From assembly GCA_039707655.1 (NCBI GenBank), contig CM077676.1, positions 190,522,936-190,586,935 on the forward strand: 64,000 nucleotides of DNA, given 5' to 3'. A program made the translations under genes and the position numbers. The notes beneath the pieces are model-generated. The model did not search any database. It was given only the letters and a program-made list of their open reading frames with translations, and was not told the DNA's origin. Origin of the DNA: Elymus sibiricus. Its lineage: Eukaryota; Streptophyta; Magnoliopsida; Poales; Poaceae. Positions 20,115 through 32,800 of the stretch are shown piece by piece. Numbering within the stretch: the first letter of the stretch is position 1; each line of letters starts with the position of its first letter.

Positions 20115-22949
20115 ACACACCGGTTTACCTACCGTCCGCCTATAATTACTGGTTCCCGGCATGCTCCGGTGGCACCTTCACCCAACGCACCCTATCATCA
20201 CAAGACCCCACTGGTCCGACGTCGCTCGCCACTTGCCCTCGCTCTCGTCCCGTCCGTCATGCCCCCACGCGACAGCAATAGACGCCACCAGAGGCGCTCA
20301 CCGCCGGAGTTAGTGTTCGGTTTTTCACGGGAAGGCAGACGGAGGGAGGAGGCATTCTGGTGGTCTTTAGATGGCAAAATGTGGAGCATGAGGATGCCTT
20401 GGAATGCAACCGCATGGCGGAGGAGTAGCGTACCGCCGATTTGCGCTGCCAGCAGAGCATGGAGGAGCAGCAGCGCACCACCGCTCTGTGTCGCGAGCAG
20501 AGCGCCCGCAACTGGGCCGACTACGTGGAGGCCGGCGCCCGACGAATAGCCCTAGAGGCTGTCGGGCACGCACGCGTGCGCGATGCTGAATTTTACAACT
20601 AGCTCGTCAAGTGGGTTTCCCGCTTAGAAGCTGAAGCTTCGGTGGACCACGCCGGCATGGAAAGGGCCAATGGGCGCGAGCAACGCGCCCTATCGCACCT
20701 CTGCCAAGTCCGAGGCAAGGAGGAGGACGTCGGTGCCAGCGTTTAGCATGTGCCGCAGATGGCGGCCGGCATCGTCTAGGTAGCTAAGAGTATGTTAGTT
20801 GTTCTAAACTTGAGTATTAGTGGGAGTAGATAGTTAAGTTGGCTATGATGGTTGTCAACGTGGAAGTTCAGTACTCTATCTCTGAATCAGACCTGTTACT
20901 TTGCTCTAAATGTTGAACTTTCCGATTGAACGTTTGGAATGGGCTGTCATTTTTTTTAAATGGGCTCTATTTGTCCGCCACGGATTCAGAGGCTGACTTG
21001 TGGGCCTACTAGGTTGACGCGTACACAAGGCTTTGTCAACTTAGTTAACAAACGATTGTGGCAGCCTAAGCCGTTGGATGACAATCCAACGTTTGTCGTG
21101 CTTTTTCAATCTCTTGTCTTCTTCCTCCAGGCTCCAGGCTCCCAAACCAAACCAACGCCGGCGGGATCGCCTACTTCCGCCTTCCATAGCTTGTTGTGCA
21201 GCCACGCACGCATTGCTGTCCCACCGTACCCTAACCGGTGCCAGGCCATCCCTCTACAACCCCACCCACCCACCCCCACCTCTTGTTATTCTCCGGCGAC
21301 GGCATCCCCACCCCGCACCAACCCTCGTACTCCCCTCCGCTTCCGACCACACTGCTGCATCTTCCACGGCTCCTTTTCGTTCCCGTCCGAGGCCTCGCCG
21401 TCGTCCTCCGCTTTGGTTCCCTCGCCGCGGCACCGCCTTCTGGCGTTCCCAACATGGTCAACAACCGAGAGGAATCAGGAGATGATTGTACATGGAGAGG
21501 ATGACAGTAGGGACCCACCAGGGTCATGGCAGTACGCAAGCAAGTGCCTCCTTATTACAAGCAAAAAAAAGCTTCCTCCTAATGGTTTCCTGACATCTTG
21601 GTCCCACCCCATTGTCAACATAGTCAATAAACGAGAGAATTGCACAACGAGCGACTGTCAACAAACGACAGGAATCGGTCAGGACTGTACGTGGAGAGGA
21701 TGACAGTAGGGACCCCCAGGTGCATAGCCGTACGCAAGCAAGTTCCTCCTTATTACATGAAAAAAAGCTTCCTCCTAATGGTTTGCTGACATCCGGGACC
21801 TACGACATTGTCAATGTAGTCAATAAACAAAAGAATTGCACAAGGAGCGGCTGACACCTGGGACCAGTAGCTCGAGCAGTTTTTTTTGTTGCTGTTGAGG
21901 TGGAGCAGGGTATCAACTGGGATGTGCGGTGTCTGTGGCCCGTCTAGCCCAGGCTTTATTTACAACATGACGAGCCCAACTGTTTTTTTTGTCTGTGAAA
22001 ATGACTAGCGCACCTTTTTTTCGTACAATACCCTACATAGGCCGATTTCCTTTTCCCCGCCCTGCTGGGCTGCAAATCTTTCAAGACAAGGAGGGATACA
22101 TTTGGCCTGGCCATAAAAAAAGGCTGTAAATTTTATGACTAATATGAAATGGGGTGTAAATATATAAAAAACACATCAAATGGGCAATTAGTTTCAAATT
22201 GTGAATTTTATTTTATTTTTTGATATTTGATATTTCATTGGATTTTAACATAATTTAAATATATTTTAAAATTTGTTTTTATCGGGCTCGAAATTTCGGG
22301 ATTAAAAATAGTTCGAAAATTTCAATGACCAGTCTTTTATTTTACGTTTACCACATCACCAGCCCAGCTTTTTTTTTCTTTCTTGAAACGGCTAGCCCAG
22401 TTCTATTTTCTTTTCCACAATACCCAACCGAGGCCTGCTCGCTTTTCTCAGCTCTGCTGGGCTTCAAATCTTTCAAGACGAGGAGGGATGCATTCGGCTT
22501 GCCCACAAAATGGCCTATTTCCCCCAAAAAATAAAATGGCCTATAAGCAATAAGAAATGGGCTGTAAATATTTAAAAACACAGCAAACCGGTAATTAGTT
22601 TCAAATTTCGTTTCATCCGGATTTTGAAATTTTAAGTTTTGTTGGATTTTTCTGCGGTGAAAATATCATTGGATTATAAATTAATATAATTTTATTTTTC
22701 AAATTAGTCTGAATCAGACTCGAAACATCGGGATTAAAACAATTCAGAGCCCACCAAAATATGCAAAATTTCATTGAAATTTTTAACCGTGGCTAGAATA
22801 TTGGTTGTAATGCTAACAAAAAGAATATGTGCTGCAAAAAATTCCTTAAGAATGAGCAAATGGGCTGTAATAAATTATTAAAAATAATAGCAAATGTGAT
22901 GTATGATGTTTGCCACATATTTGGAGGCTGACTTGGGCCTACTAAGTTG
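20115..22949 (+). repeat. 2.8-kb duplicated block, copy 2
   Basis: Direct repeat of 16526-19362 at an offset of about 3588 bp. Examples of differences are A for G at 20161 (CGGCATGCTCC versus CGGCGTGCTCC) and a TGG where copy 1 has TGA near 16774. At its right end the sequence runs on through CTAAGTTGACGCGTACGC into further units, while copy 1 stops there. Confidence 0.9.
20259..20746 (+). pseudogene. Unrecognised coding-like sequence, copy 2
   Basis: The same decayed ORF as at 16670-17157. Here the first frame reads through the TGG TGG that is TGG TGA in copy 1, but the second-frame stops (after AEE and after EFYN) are retained. The function is unknown to me, and expression is doubtful because of the shared frameshift and stops. 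Confidence 0.5.
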
Positions 22950-24245
22950 ACGCGTACGCAGGGCTTTGTCAACTTAGTCAACAAACGATTCTAGCAGCAG
23001 TGACCGTTGGATGTTAATCCAACGGCCGTGCTACTTCTTCAATCTCTGATCTTCTTGCTCCAGCCGCCCAAACCAGCGCCGGCGGGACCACCTTCTCCCG
23101 CCTCCCGTGGCCGGCTGTGCTACTGCGCAAGCATCACCACCCCACCCTACTCCCATCGCTGGCCAGACCATCCCTCTACTCACCCACATCTCCTGTTATT
23201 CTCCGGCGATGGCAGACTCACACCGCAGCCGAACCAGTAAACCCTCGCACTCCCCTCCGCGTGGGCAACCACTGCCAAGTCTTCCTCATCTCCGGGTCCT
23301 TCCCTTACTAGGCCTCGCCGTTGTCCACCGCCTTGGTGCTCTCAGCACGACGTCGTCAACGCGGTCAATGAACGGCAGCCATCGGAAGAGGATTGTACGT
23401 AGAGAGGCTGACAGCTGGGACCCATGAGGTCAATGGTCGCACGCAAGGAAGTGCCTCCTTATTACGCGCAAGAAAAATGATTCCTCCCCCTGCTAGCTGG
23501 GACCCACCTAATTTGGAGGCTGGCTTGTGGGCCTACCAAGTTGACGCGTACGCAGGGCTTTGTCAACTTAGTCAACAAATGATTCTAGCAGCAGTGACCG
23601 TTGGATGTTAATCCAACGGCCGTGCTGCTTCTTCAATCTCTGATCTTCTTGCTCCAGCCGCCCAAACCAGCGTCGGCGGGACCGCCTACTCCTGTCTCGC
23701 ATGGCCAGCTATGCTGCCGCGCAGGCCTCACCGCTCCACCCTACTCCCACCGCTGGCTAGGCCATCCCTCTACTCACCCACACCTCCCGTTATTCTCCAG
23801 CGACGGCAGCCTCACACCGTAGCCGAACCAGTAAACCCTCATACTTCCCTCCGCGTGGGCAACCACTGCCTTGTCTTCCCCGGCTCCGGGTCATTCCCTT
23901 CCTAGGCCTCGACGTCGTCCACCACCTTGCTGAACTCGGTACGACGTCGTCAACGCGGTCAACGAACGACAGCCATCGGAAGAGGACTGTACGTGGAGAG
24001 GCTGACAGCTGGGACCCACGAGGTCCATGGTCGCACGCAAGGAAGTGCCTCCTTATTACGTGGAAAACAATGTTTCCTCCCCCTGACAGCTAGGACCCAC
24101 CAACTACATCTTCGCACGCAAGGAAGAGCCTCCTTATTACGCGCAAAAAAATTGATTCCTCCCCCTGACAGTTGGGACCCACCAGCTATATCTTCGCATG
24201 CAAGGAAGTGCCTCCTTATCCCCTGACAGCTGGGATCCACCAGGT
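22926..24245 (+). repeat. Long tandem units and minisatellite of the CACTA left arm
   Basis: A unit of about 590 bp starting GGCTG(A/G)CTTG(T)GGGCC, followed by AAGTTGACGCGTACGC and GGCTTTGTCAACTTAGT, begins at 22926 and again at 23518; related units begin at 17403 and 20991 inside the 2.8-kb blocks. The end of the second unit (about 23985-24245) dissolves into shorter repeats with the phrases CTGACAGCTGGGACCCA and GCAAGGAAGTGCCTCCTTAT, roughly 80 bp apart. Confidence 0.75.
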
Positions 24246-24680
24246 CGAAGCTTACATAGCGTTGTCTGTCTGGTCACGAGCTTGTACGTACATGCTGGTC
24301 GATCGGTCTCATGAACCGTGTCCGTGTAAGGAGCGGCACGTGTCGTAGTAGAGGCCCCGCCGCAGTAGTTTAGGCAGCCCCATCTAAATCGTGTACACGT
24401 ACGTACAGCCAGACGACAAAAAATACGGGCACGTATGAACATACGGGCGGGGTCTCGAACGTGTACTCGCGCATACGGCCAGGGCTCGTATACATGGAGA
24501 GGCAACGGACGGCAGCAACGGCCTCGTGTTCATCGACAGCCAACCGGCTGGGTTGGGACGGAGGAAACAGCATTGTGTTCATCGGGAGCCAAGCGACTGG
24601 GTCGGAATGCGTCATGTTCATCAGGAGCCAACCGGCTTGGACGGAACAGCCGAAACGGGGTCCTGTTCATCGACTCGGGT

Positions 24681-24953
24681 CTGGCGTACCGCAAAACGGA
24701 AAAAACGGCCTTCTGTTCGACCGCTTACGGTCAAAATGGGGTCCTGTTCATCGGCTGGGGGTCTGGCGTACCGCAAAATGGAGGAAGCGGACTTCTCTTC
24801 GAGCGCCTACAGTCGAAATGGGGTCCTGTTGATCGGGAGGGCTCTGGCGTACCGCAAAACGGAGGAAACAGACTTCTCCCCAACTGCCTACGGTCGAAAC
24901 GGGGTCCTGTTCATCGGGAGGGGTGTGGCGTACCGCAAAACGGGACTCCACGG
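24681..24953 (+). repeat. 81-82-bp tandem repeat of the CACTA left arm
   Basis: The phrase CTGGCGTACCGCAAAA recurs at 24681, 24763, 24844 and (as GTGGCGTACC) about 24925, with GGGGTCCTGTTCATCGG between. The array is cut at 24953 by the insertion of element B. Confidence 0.85.
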
Positions 24954-26613
24954 TGAAAGGATTGTTATGGTTGACTAGAGGGGGGGTGAATAGGCAACTA
25001 CCAATTTTTAGCTTTTCTTAACAAATTAGGGTTAGCAACAAAAAGGTTGTCTAGATGTGCAACTAGGTGAGCAACCTATATGATTCTAACAACAACAACA
25101 CAAGCAAGCAAGCACAAGATACAACACAAGTAAAGCTTGCACAAAGTAAAGGTAAGAAGTAACCACAAGTGGAGCCGGTTAAGATGAGGATGTGTTTCCG
25201 AAGTTCCTTCCCTTTGAGAGGAAGTACGTCTCCGTTGGAGTGGTGTGGAGGCACAATGCTCCCCAAGAAGCCACTAGGGCCACCGTATTCTCCTCACGCC
25301 CTCACACAATGCGAGGTGTCGTGATTCCACTAGTGGTGCCCTTGAAGGCGACGACCGAACCTTTACAAACAAGGTTGGGGCAATCTCCACAACTTAATTG
25401 GAGGCTCCCAACACCACCACGGAGCTTCACCACAATGGAATGTGGCTCCGAGGTGACCTCAACCGTCTAGGGTGCTCAAACACCGAAGAGTAACAAGATC
25501 CGCAAGGGATTAGTGGGGGGAATCAAATTTCTCTTGGTGGAAGTGTACATCTAGGCCTTCACAACCAATCCCTAAAGAATCAACAAGTTTGATTGGCTAG
25601 GGAGAGAGATCGGGCGAAAATGAGCTTGTGAGCAACAATGGAGCTTGGGGGAGGAAGAGGTGAGTCAACTTGGAGAAGATGACCCCCTTTTATAGTGGGG
25701 AATGAAAACCAACCGTTATGCACTCACAGCCCGTGCACAAGTGGTAGTACCGCTCGGGCGAGTGGTACTTCCGCTGGCATGGAAGATCCAGGCGCTGCGT
25801 TCAACTGAGCAGGTTAGGGAGGCGGTAGTGCCGCCGGAGCGGTACTACCGCTCCCACCAACGGTACTTCCGCTTAGTGCTGAACAACAGCCGGAACCAGC
25901 GGTAGTAGATAAAGGCAGGGCGGTAGTGCCGCCGGGGGCGGTACTACCGCTGGAAACTGCCGCTCTACTTCCGCTCGAGAGACAGAACTGTCCAGAAGCA
26001 AAATACAAGCGGTACTCAGAGCGGTAGTGAAACAGCGGTAGTTCCGCCGGAGCGGTACTACCGCTCCGCTCGAGCGGTACTTCCGCTTAGAAGTTAAAAT
26101 CCCAGTAACGTTGCGGTAGTGGGGTGGTAGTCAGGGCCATAGTACCGCCAGAGCGGTACTACCGCACTGAACTACCGCTCTACTACCTCCCAATTACAGA
26201 ACCTAAAAGATAAGCAGAAGTGGGGGTAGTACTGATCTACGGCAGTACCATTGGAGCGGTATTACCGCTGAGCAGGGCGGTACTACCGCTTATGATGCTC
26301 TAGAAAGCTCATGCACAAAGGAAGTGTAAGCTCCATTGCCGGGAAAGAACGAGGGTGCAAAAAGGACTGTGTACGTGTTGATTCCACCCAAACCTTTCCG
26401 AAGTGGACCCCCTCTTAATAGTACGGTGATCCTACGACTCAAATCCACCGAAAATGAAACGCAAGAAAAACACTGTCTTCATAATAGCTCCGAGGGGCAC
26501 GAATTGTCTTGTGCCATATGGTCGATTATCTAAAATGCTCAATGCACACGATTAGACCACAAAAGTATTGTCATCAATCACCAAAACCACTAAGGGAGAA
26601 ATATGCCCTAACA
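24954..26613 (-). repeat. 3' LTR of element B
   Basis: 1660 bp, TG to CA on either strand; on the minus strand it starts TGTTAGGGCATATTTCTCCC. It matches 36551-38188 along its length. Several CG sites of the right copy read TG or CA here (for example AGTGGTAGTACCGC at 25742 versus AGCGGTAGTACCGC at 37338), as expected from deamination of methylated cytosine. TATA box TATAAAAG at 25694-25687. Confidence 0.95.
25739..26300. repeat. U3 palindrome array of element B, 3' LTR copy
   Basis: Many copies of GCGGTAGTACCGC, GCGGTACTACCGC or GCGGTACTTCCGC, 13-bp imperfect palindromes of the form CGG-N5-CCG, with irregular spacing. The array ends about 45 bp before the TATA box on the minus strand. Confidence 0.9.
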
Positions 26614-26632
26614 ATCTCCCCCTTTTTGGTGG
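26614..26632 (-). other. Polypurine tract of element B
   Basis: Directly next to the 3' LTR, the minus strand reads CCACCAAAAAGGGGGAGAT. This is the expected primer for plus-strand synthesis. Confidence 0.85.
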
Positions 26633-27154
26633 ATTGATGACAACACATGATTTGCACAAAGATAGAACGAGATATATGCAAACCCAACATCTACAAAATA
26701 TAGACGGGCTCCCCCTAGATGTGTGCACTAATTAAGTATGCCTTTGGAATGCAAAGTACACACACTAGGATCCACACTCCCCCTATATTTTATAGGCTGG
26801 CAACACTTGCATCAACTACATAAGAGAGATAAGCATGGATGCAGGGAAATAGCATGTGAGCATAAAGATAGGGCACAATATAAATAACATCTCACAAGCT
26901 AATAAGGTACTTGACATAAAGATAAAGATAGGGTAGCATATGTCTCACACCATATGATAGGTACTTAAGGGTAAGGTTCGACACACAAACTAAAGCAAAC
27001 CAACGAGAAAGAGTTCACGAGAGAAAGAAATCAACAACAAAGAAGACACACTCGTGACTCGGCAAATCCCTAAACTCTCTCCCCCTTTGGCATCAAGACA
27101 CCAAACGGGCAAAGAGCACTAAACAAGTCCAAGGTGATGAAGAACTCCAGAACA

Positions 27155-28585
27155 TCAGAACTCCTCGTGCTCCTCCGAGTCCTCGTGCTCTTCAGACTCC
27201 TTTACTGCTGCGTCCTGACGCTCCACCTCTGAGTCTGACCACTTGCAGTGCTACGAGATCCACTCCTCCTCATCCGTGACACGCTCCTCAGAGCCACTAG
27301 TGATCTCCTGACCCAGAGCCCTCATCATGGTCTTATGACGTGTGCGGGCAGCCTTCTCGGCCACATGAGCTCTATACTGACCCTTGGCTTCAATGCAAAA
27401 GAGCTTCTTCATCTTTGACTTGAGCTTGGAAGCCGAAGAAGGTACCTTCTATGAAGAAGGAACAAACTCGTAGTCTGGCTATGGCTCATCATCCGAGTCA
27501 GTGGGGGCAATCTCCTCATCGGGGGCAGCAGGTGCGGTCCCCTAGTTCTCCTTTTGGCGCAAGTTCAGAACCCCATGAGAAACCATGTGCTCAGTAGGAA
27601 GAGCCTCCCCTGGAAACTCAGCACCCCATGTCTTCTCAATCAACGTAAACAGATAAGGGCCATAGATGGGTACCTTCCGGTCAAGCACGGCAGAACGAAG
27701 CTCACGCCACATGATGTGGGAGATATCCAAAGTAGATGTCTTGCCCTTCTCCTTGATGCAAAGCAAGAGAAGATCCACCAAATACGAGTGTACCTGATCC
27801 AGGTTCCCAATGCGAGGGCACAGAGTGTTGCAAAAGATATGGTGCATGATGTCCAAGAATGGAATGAGCTCCGTGCGAGTGACCCCCCTGGTAGAAGTCA
27901 CAGACCTGGAGTAACGGATAAGCTTCGACTTGTGTGTAGGAGTGGTATCCTTGTGAGGCCGGAGACCAACGGGGTTATCTTCCCCCTCATCAGCAACGCC
28001 CAAACAGTCCATGAAGTTCTTCCAATCAACCTTCAATCTTCTCCCACCAGTCATCCATGACATAGATCTCTCCTCATTTGCATGAAAGTGAACAGTGGCA
28101 TAGAATTGAGCCACTATCTCAGCATCGTAATCCTTGTTGAATGTGATGAACGGAATGAGGCCCCACTGGTGACAAAGAGCAAGAGCTTCACCAAAATAAG
28201 CTAGGTCCTTCTCCATGTGAGTGATGTCGATAGACTTGACCGCAACATACAAGTTCTTCTAGGCCTTCAGAATATCCAAATAGATAAGAGATTGCTCCTT
28301 GGTCCAAAAGGGACGACCAACAAGAGCCTCGTCCTGAGGACGGCGATACGGGTTGCACATATGGAAAGCAGCAAATTCCTTGGCATTCATCTCATTTGGA
28401 GGAGTGCTCTTCTCCTTGTCCGTCTTCTTACTAACAGTCCTCTTCACATTTTGCTTTGGTGGAGCACTGGAACCGGTAGCTGCATCTTCTGAGGTGCGAT
28501 AGTGCTTGGATCCACCGTGACGATCCAGGTTCTTGCGACGAGCCTGATGAGCGGAGCTACCATCACCTGGAACCCACAAACACAG
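27155..28585 (-). pseudogene. Extra ORF of element B, 'putative plant transposon protein' type
   Basis: One reading direction gives a single frame from about 28585 to a TGA at 27155, broken by in-frame stops near 28259, 27542, 27490, 27450 and 27250. An intron acceptor-like sequence (TTTGTGGGTTCCAG) precedes GTGATGGTAGC at about 28570, so the first exon may lie further upstream. The N-terminal part is basic (SKHYRTSEDAA, KKTDKEK); the core has AKEFAAFHMCNPYRR, CHQWGLIPFITFNKDYDAE, IVAQFYATVHFHAN, NFMDCLGV and LDIMHHIFCNTLCPR; the C-terminal end is acidic. The core matches the family of element A's extra ORF (MQFYSTAHFYPN versus VAQFYATVHFHAN). The molecular role is unknown to me. It occupies the place where SIRE-type elements keep an additional or env-like ORF. 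Confidence 0.75.
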
Positions 28586-28679
28586 AGCGAGGGAAAAGCA
28601 GGTGCAAAGCCATTGCATAAGCCAAGAGATATAAAATGAGAATAGAAGTAAGTGCAAAAATTCAGAAAAACTAAGTCAC

Positions 28680-28860
28680 AGCGGTAGTACCGGGCCCAAG
28701 AGCGGTAGTACCGCCGTACGATAAGCAGTAGTACCGCTGGACACAAGCGGTAGTAGCGCTACAAGCGGTAGTACCGTCCGTGTCCCAGCGGTAGTACCGC
28801 CCATCCGACGGGAATACCTCCGCGACATGGATCTGGTAGTACCGGTGACGTAGAATTGCA
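28680..28860. repeat. Internal palindrome cluster 2 of element B
   Basis: Copies of GCGGTAGTACCG(C/G), for example near 28681, 28702, 28748, 28764 and 28789, the same palindrome as in the LTRs of this element. Confidence 0.85.
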
Positions 28861-29189
28861 AAATTTTGGCAAAGACTACTATACCCCTATCTAACAGTCA
28901 TCCCGCATCCTACTCATGCCTAGATTTAGCCAAAAATCTACGAATACCACATGCATTGCCCTAGAACCAAGATTCAAAAAAATAGAACCGTAGGAGAGAA
29001 AAGCAAGAGGAAAAGGTGGGGATCGATCCCACCGGTCGGAAGCGGAGAAGACAGCATGGATTCGGAGGGCCGGAGCTGGCCTCTGGAGCAGTTCTTGGTC
29101 GCCTGAGAGAGAGAACACGAGAGGAGGGGAAGTGAATGGGCAAGGGGAAGTTAGAACTCCCCGTTCCCACCACTTAACCCCCTTGCGGG

Positions 29190-29390
29190 TCCTCGAAGCG
29201 GTAGTACCGCTGGAGTTAGCGGTAGTACTGCGCGAGCGGTAGTACCAGTCACTGCCAACGGTAGTACCGCCCCAGTGCTTCGACAGGAGGTCGGCACACT
29301 GCACTCAGCGGTAGTACCGTAGGCCTGCGCGGTAGTACCGCCTGAGCGGTAGTACCGTGCCTCCCCGCGGTAGTACCGCTTGCTGCCAGA
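29190..29390. repeat. Internal palindrome cluster 1 of element B
   Basis: Copies of AGCGGTAGTACCGCT and variants near 29198, 29219, 29236, 29258, 29308, 29330, 29345 and 29368. It is separated from the RNase H stop by about 480 bp. Confidence 0.85.
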
Positions 29391-29400
29391 AGAACTGCTA

Positions 29401-29866
29401 GGATCAAAATTGAGAGTGGGGCTTATGCAATTATAAGAGGTTTGAGAGAGAGGGAAGGCTTGGGTTGGAGACAAGGAAACACAGCAAACGGAAAGGAGTA
29501 CTCCAAGGTCAAAAAGCAACTAAACCACAAGCACACATGGAGTAATCCAACACCCAAAAAGCCTAAGACACGAAAGCACAACTCAAACCAAATGAAGCAA
29601 AGACTCTCAAAGAGAGGGCGGTGACCGAGGTCACCTATGTTTGAGTCAATTGGTAAGGCACCGCGAAGATTTTAACCTTGGGCCCATGACCAAAACTCAT
29701 CTTTGAAGCACAAGTACCATCAAAAATGGCTAATGTGAAAGACTTGATCAATTTATGCATAATGGGGGAGGGAGAGTTCATTGAGAGAACAACACTCCCC
29801 CTATGTCCATGACTATTATATCTAGAACAAGATAATCATGATGAATGTCGTGGGGTGTGCCGAGAT
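29401..29866 (-). other. Spacer between pol and the extra-ORF leader of element B
   Basis: No coding sequence is supported. It contains CACTCCCCCTATGTCCATG at about 29803, close to the end of pol; element A has a similar CTCCCCCTAGATGTG at about 5408. Confidence 0.5.
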
Positions 29867-32800
29867 TCAAGACACGTTGCTCGAATCAATGATATTTAGC
29901 TCATGCCTTAACTCGCGAAATCTTGCTTCATCCAATGGCTTCGTGAAAATATCCGCTAGTTGCTCTTGAGTTCCAACATGAATAATATCAATCTCTCCAC
30001 GCTTGACGTGATCCCGGATGAAGTGATGACGAATCTCAATGTGCTTCGTCTTGCTATGTTGCACCGGATTGTAGGAGATCTTGATTGCACTTTCATTGTC
30101 ACAGAAAAGAGGTACTTTGTCACAAGTGACACCGTAATCCTTTAAAGTTTGCCTCATCCATAGCAATTGTGCACAACAACTTGCGGCTGCTACATACTCG
30201 GCCTCAGTGGTGGAGAGAGACACACAATTTTGCTTCTTCGAAGACCAACTCACCAAAGAGCGACCAAGGAATTGGCACCCTTCGGAGGTTGACTTTCTAT
30301 CCACACAGTCTCCCGCCCAATCCGAGTCTGAATATCCCATAGATCAAAGCTTGCTCCTTGGGGATACCATAAGCCAAAGTTTGGGGTATGAGCCAAATAT
30401 CGAAAGATTCGCTTGACCGCCACAAAGTGACTTTCCTTAGGCGCGGCTTGAAACCATGCACACATTCCCACACTCAACATGATATCCGGCCTAGATGCAA
30501 AAAGGTAAAGCAAGGATCCAATCATAGAATGATATACCTTTTGATCCACCGCTTTACCATTGGGATCAATGTCAAGTTGGCACTTGGTAGGCATTGGAGT
30601 CTTGGCCGGTTTGACATCTTCTAACTTGAATCTCTTGAGCATGTCTTGGGTATATTTGGCTTGGTTGATGAAGGTTCCTTCTCTTCTTTGTTTGACTTCG
30701 AACCCAAGAAAGAGCTTTAACTCGCCCATCATAGACATCTCAAACTTCTCGGTCATGAGTGCGGCAAACTCATCATTGAAAGCTTTGTTAGGAGAACCAA
30801 AGATAATATCATCAACATATAGTTGGCATATGAACAAATCCCCTTTAACTCTCTTAGTAAAAAGAGTGGGATCGATTTTCTCAATTTCAAACCCACGGTC
30901 TTGCAACAACTCGGTAAGGTGCTCATACCACGCACGTGGGGCTTGTTTAAGGCCATAGAGTGCCTTGTTGAGCTTGTATACATGATTGGGGAACATGGGA
31001 TCCTCGAACCCCGGGGGTTGTTTGACATATACCAACTCATTAAGGGGACCATTAAAAAATGCACTCTTCACATCCAACTTAAAATCATGATGAGATGCAT
31101 ATGCAAGCAACATACGAATAGACTCAAGACGAGCAACGGGAGCAAAGGTTTCACCGTAGTTGATACCCTCGACTTGGGAGTAGCCTTGTGCCACCAATCT
31201 TGCCTTGTTTCGAATGACAACACCGTTCGTATCTTGCTTGTTCTTGAAGATCCATTTGGTTCCAATGACATTATGATTCTCCATTGGCCTTGGCACCAAT
31301 GTCCACACTTTGTTGCGCTCGAAGTTGTTGAGTTCATCATGCATGGCTTCAAGCCAATCCGTGTCCTCGAGAGCTTCATGTACCTTTTGGGGTTCAACAC
31401 AAGAAACAAACGCGTGATGCTCACAAAAGTTTGTTAATTGTCTACGAGTGGTTACCCCCCTTTTTAAGCTTCCATAAACATTCTCCATGACATGTTGTTG
31501 ATGCTTGAGTTTGGAAGCAATCTTGGCGGCACGACGCTCCAATAGCTCCTCTGTAATCTCTTGAGGAGGATCATCTTGAACATCTTGAGCGTCATCTTGA
31601 GCTTGCTCTTGATCATGAGCTTGCACTTGATCTTGAGCTTGCTCGGTGTCGTGATCTTGATCTTGGGAATCATTTGGTGAATCACCATCATCTTGAGGTT
31701 GATCTTGCTCTTGATCTTGATCACTTGGTTGAGGGCCTTCGGTTTGTTCTTCGGAAGCATGTGGGTCAATGATTGGTGATGGCTCCACTTGCGTAGAGCA
31801 TTGTCCTTCTCCTTCGGCCACAAGGGGTTCCTCAATGGGGAGTATTTGACCAATCCACATTCTTCTTATGGCTTGGGGAGGAATTTCATCACCTACATCA
31901 CAAAGACCACTTTGCTCCACTTGGGAGCCATTATTTTCATCAAACTCTACGTTACACGTCTCCTCAATGAGTCCGTTGGACTTGTTGAGGACACGGTAAG
32001 CATGAGAGTTTGTAGCATAACCAACAAATATGCCCTCTTGAGCTCTAGGTTCGAATTTAGACAAACGTGCACCTTTCTTGAGAATGAAACACTTACACCC
32101 GAACACCCGGAAGTACTTGAGGTTGGGTTTGTTACCGGTAAGTATCTCATATGGAGTCTTGTTCAAGCCTTTGCGAAGGTAGAGCCGATTGGATGCATGA
32201 CATGCGGTGTTGATGGCTTCGGCCCAAAAGTTGTACGGAGACTTGAATTCCGCCATCATGGTCCTTGCCGCGTCCATCAACGTCCGGTTCTTCCTCTCCG
32301 CTACACCATTTTTTGAGGGGATATGGTGCGGAGTATTGATGCTTGATCCCCTCATCACTAAGGAACTCATCCAAGGTGTAGTTCTTGAACTTGGTGCCGT
32401 TGTCACTTCTAATCATCAATATCTTTGCCTCATGTTGATGTTGAGCTTCATTGGCAAAGTCAATGACGGTTTGTTGGGTCTCGCTCTTCCTTCTGAAGAA
32501 ATATACCCAAGTGTATCTTGAATAGTCATCCACAATCACCAAGCAATACTTTCTTCCCCCAAGACTATCAAAGGATGGTGGTCCAAAGAGATCCATGTGA
32601 AGGATCTCCAAGGGCCTCTTCGAGTAGATGATAGTCGTGGGTCGGTGAGCCGTCTCATGTAGCTTTCCTTCGATACAAGCACTGCAAGCATGATCTTTGG
32701 CAAAGCTCACATTTGTTAGTCCACGAACGTGATCCCCTTTGAGGAGACTTTGCAGAGATCTCATATTGACATGGGCTAGTCGGCGATGCCAAAGCCACCC

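Larger units (their letters stand above)
28586..29400 (-). promoter_or_regulatory. Leader region of element B's extra ORF with two palindrome clusters
   Basis: On the minus strand: palindrome cluster (29390-29190), then a pyrimidine-rich leader-like stretch including CTTCCCCTCCTCTCGTG (about 29136-29100), GC-rich sequence, a T-rich part, a second palindrome cluster (28860-28680) and then the ORF. The order matches element A at 4990-4042. I see no clear TATA box here, so promoter function is less supported than in A. Confidence 0.4.

Noticed and set aside
24435..24978. Overlapping open frames of 120-170 codons
   Set aside because: They are open because of the 81-82-bp tandem repeats, and all three frames are open at the same place.
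25739..26300. CRISPR-like array of short palindromic repeats
   Set aside because: The repeats are 12-13 bp, irregularly spaced, lie inside LTRs of plant retrotransposons and there are no cas genes. Spacers are not of even length.
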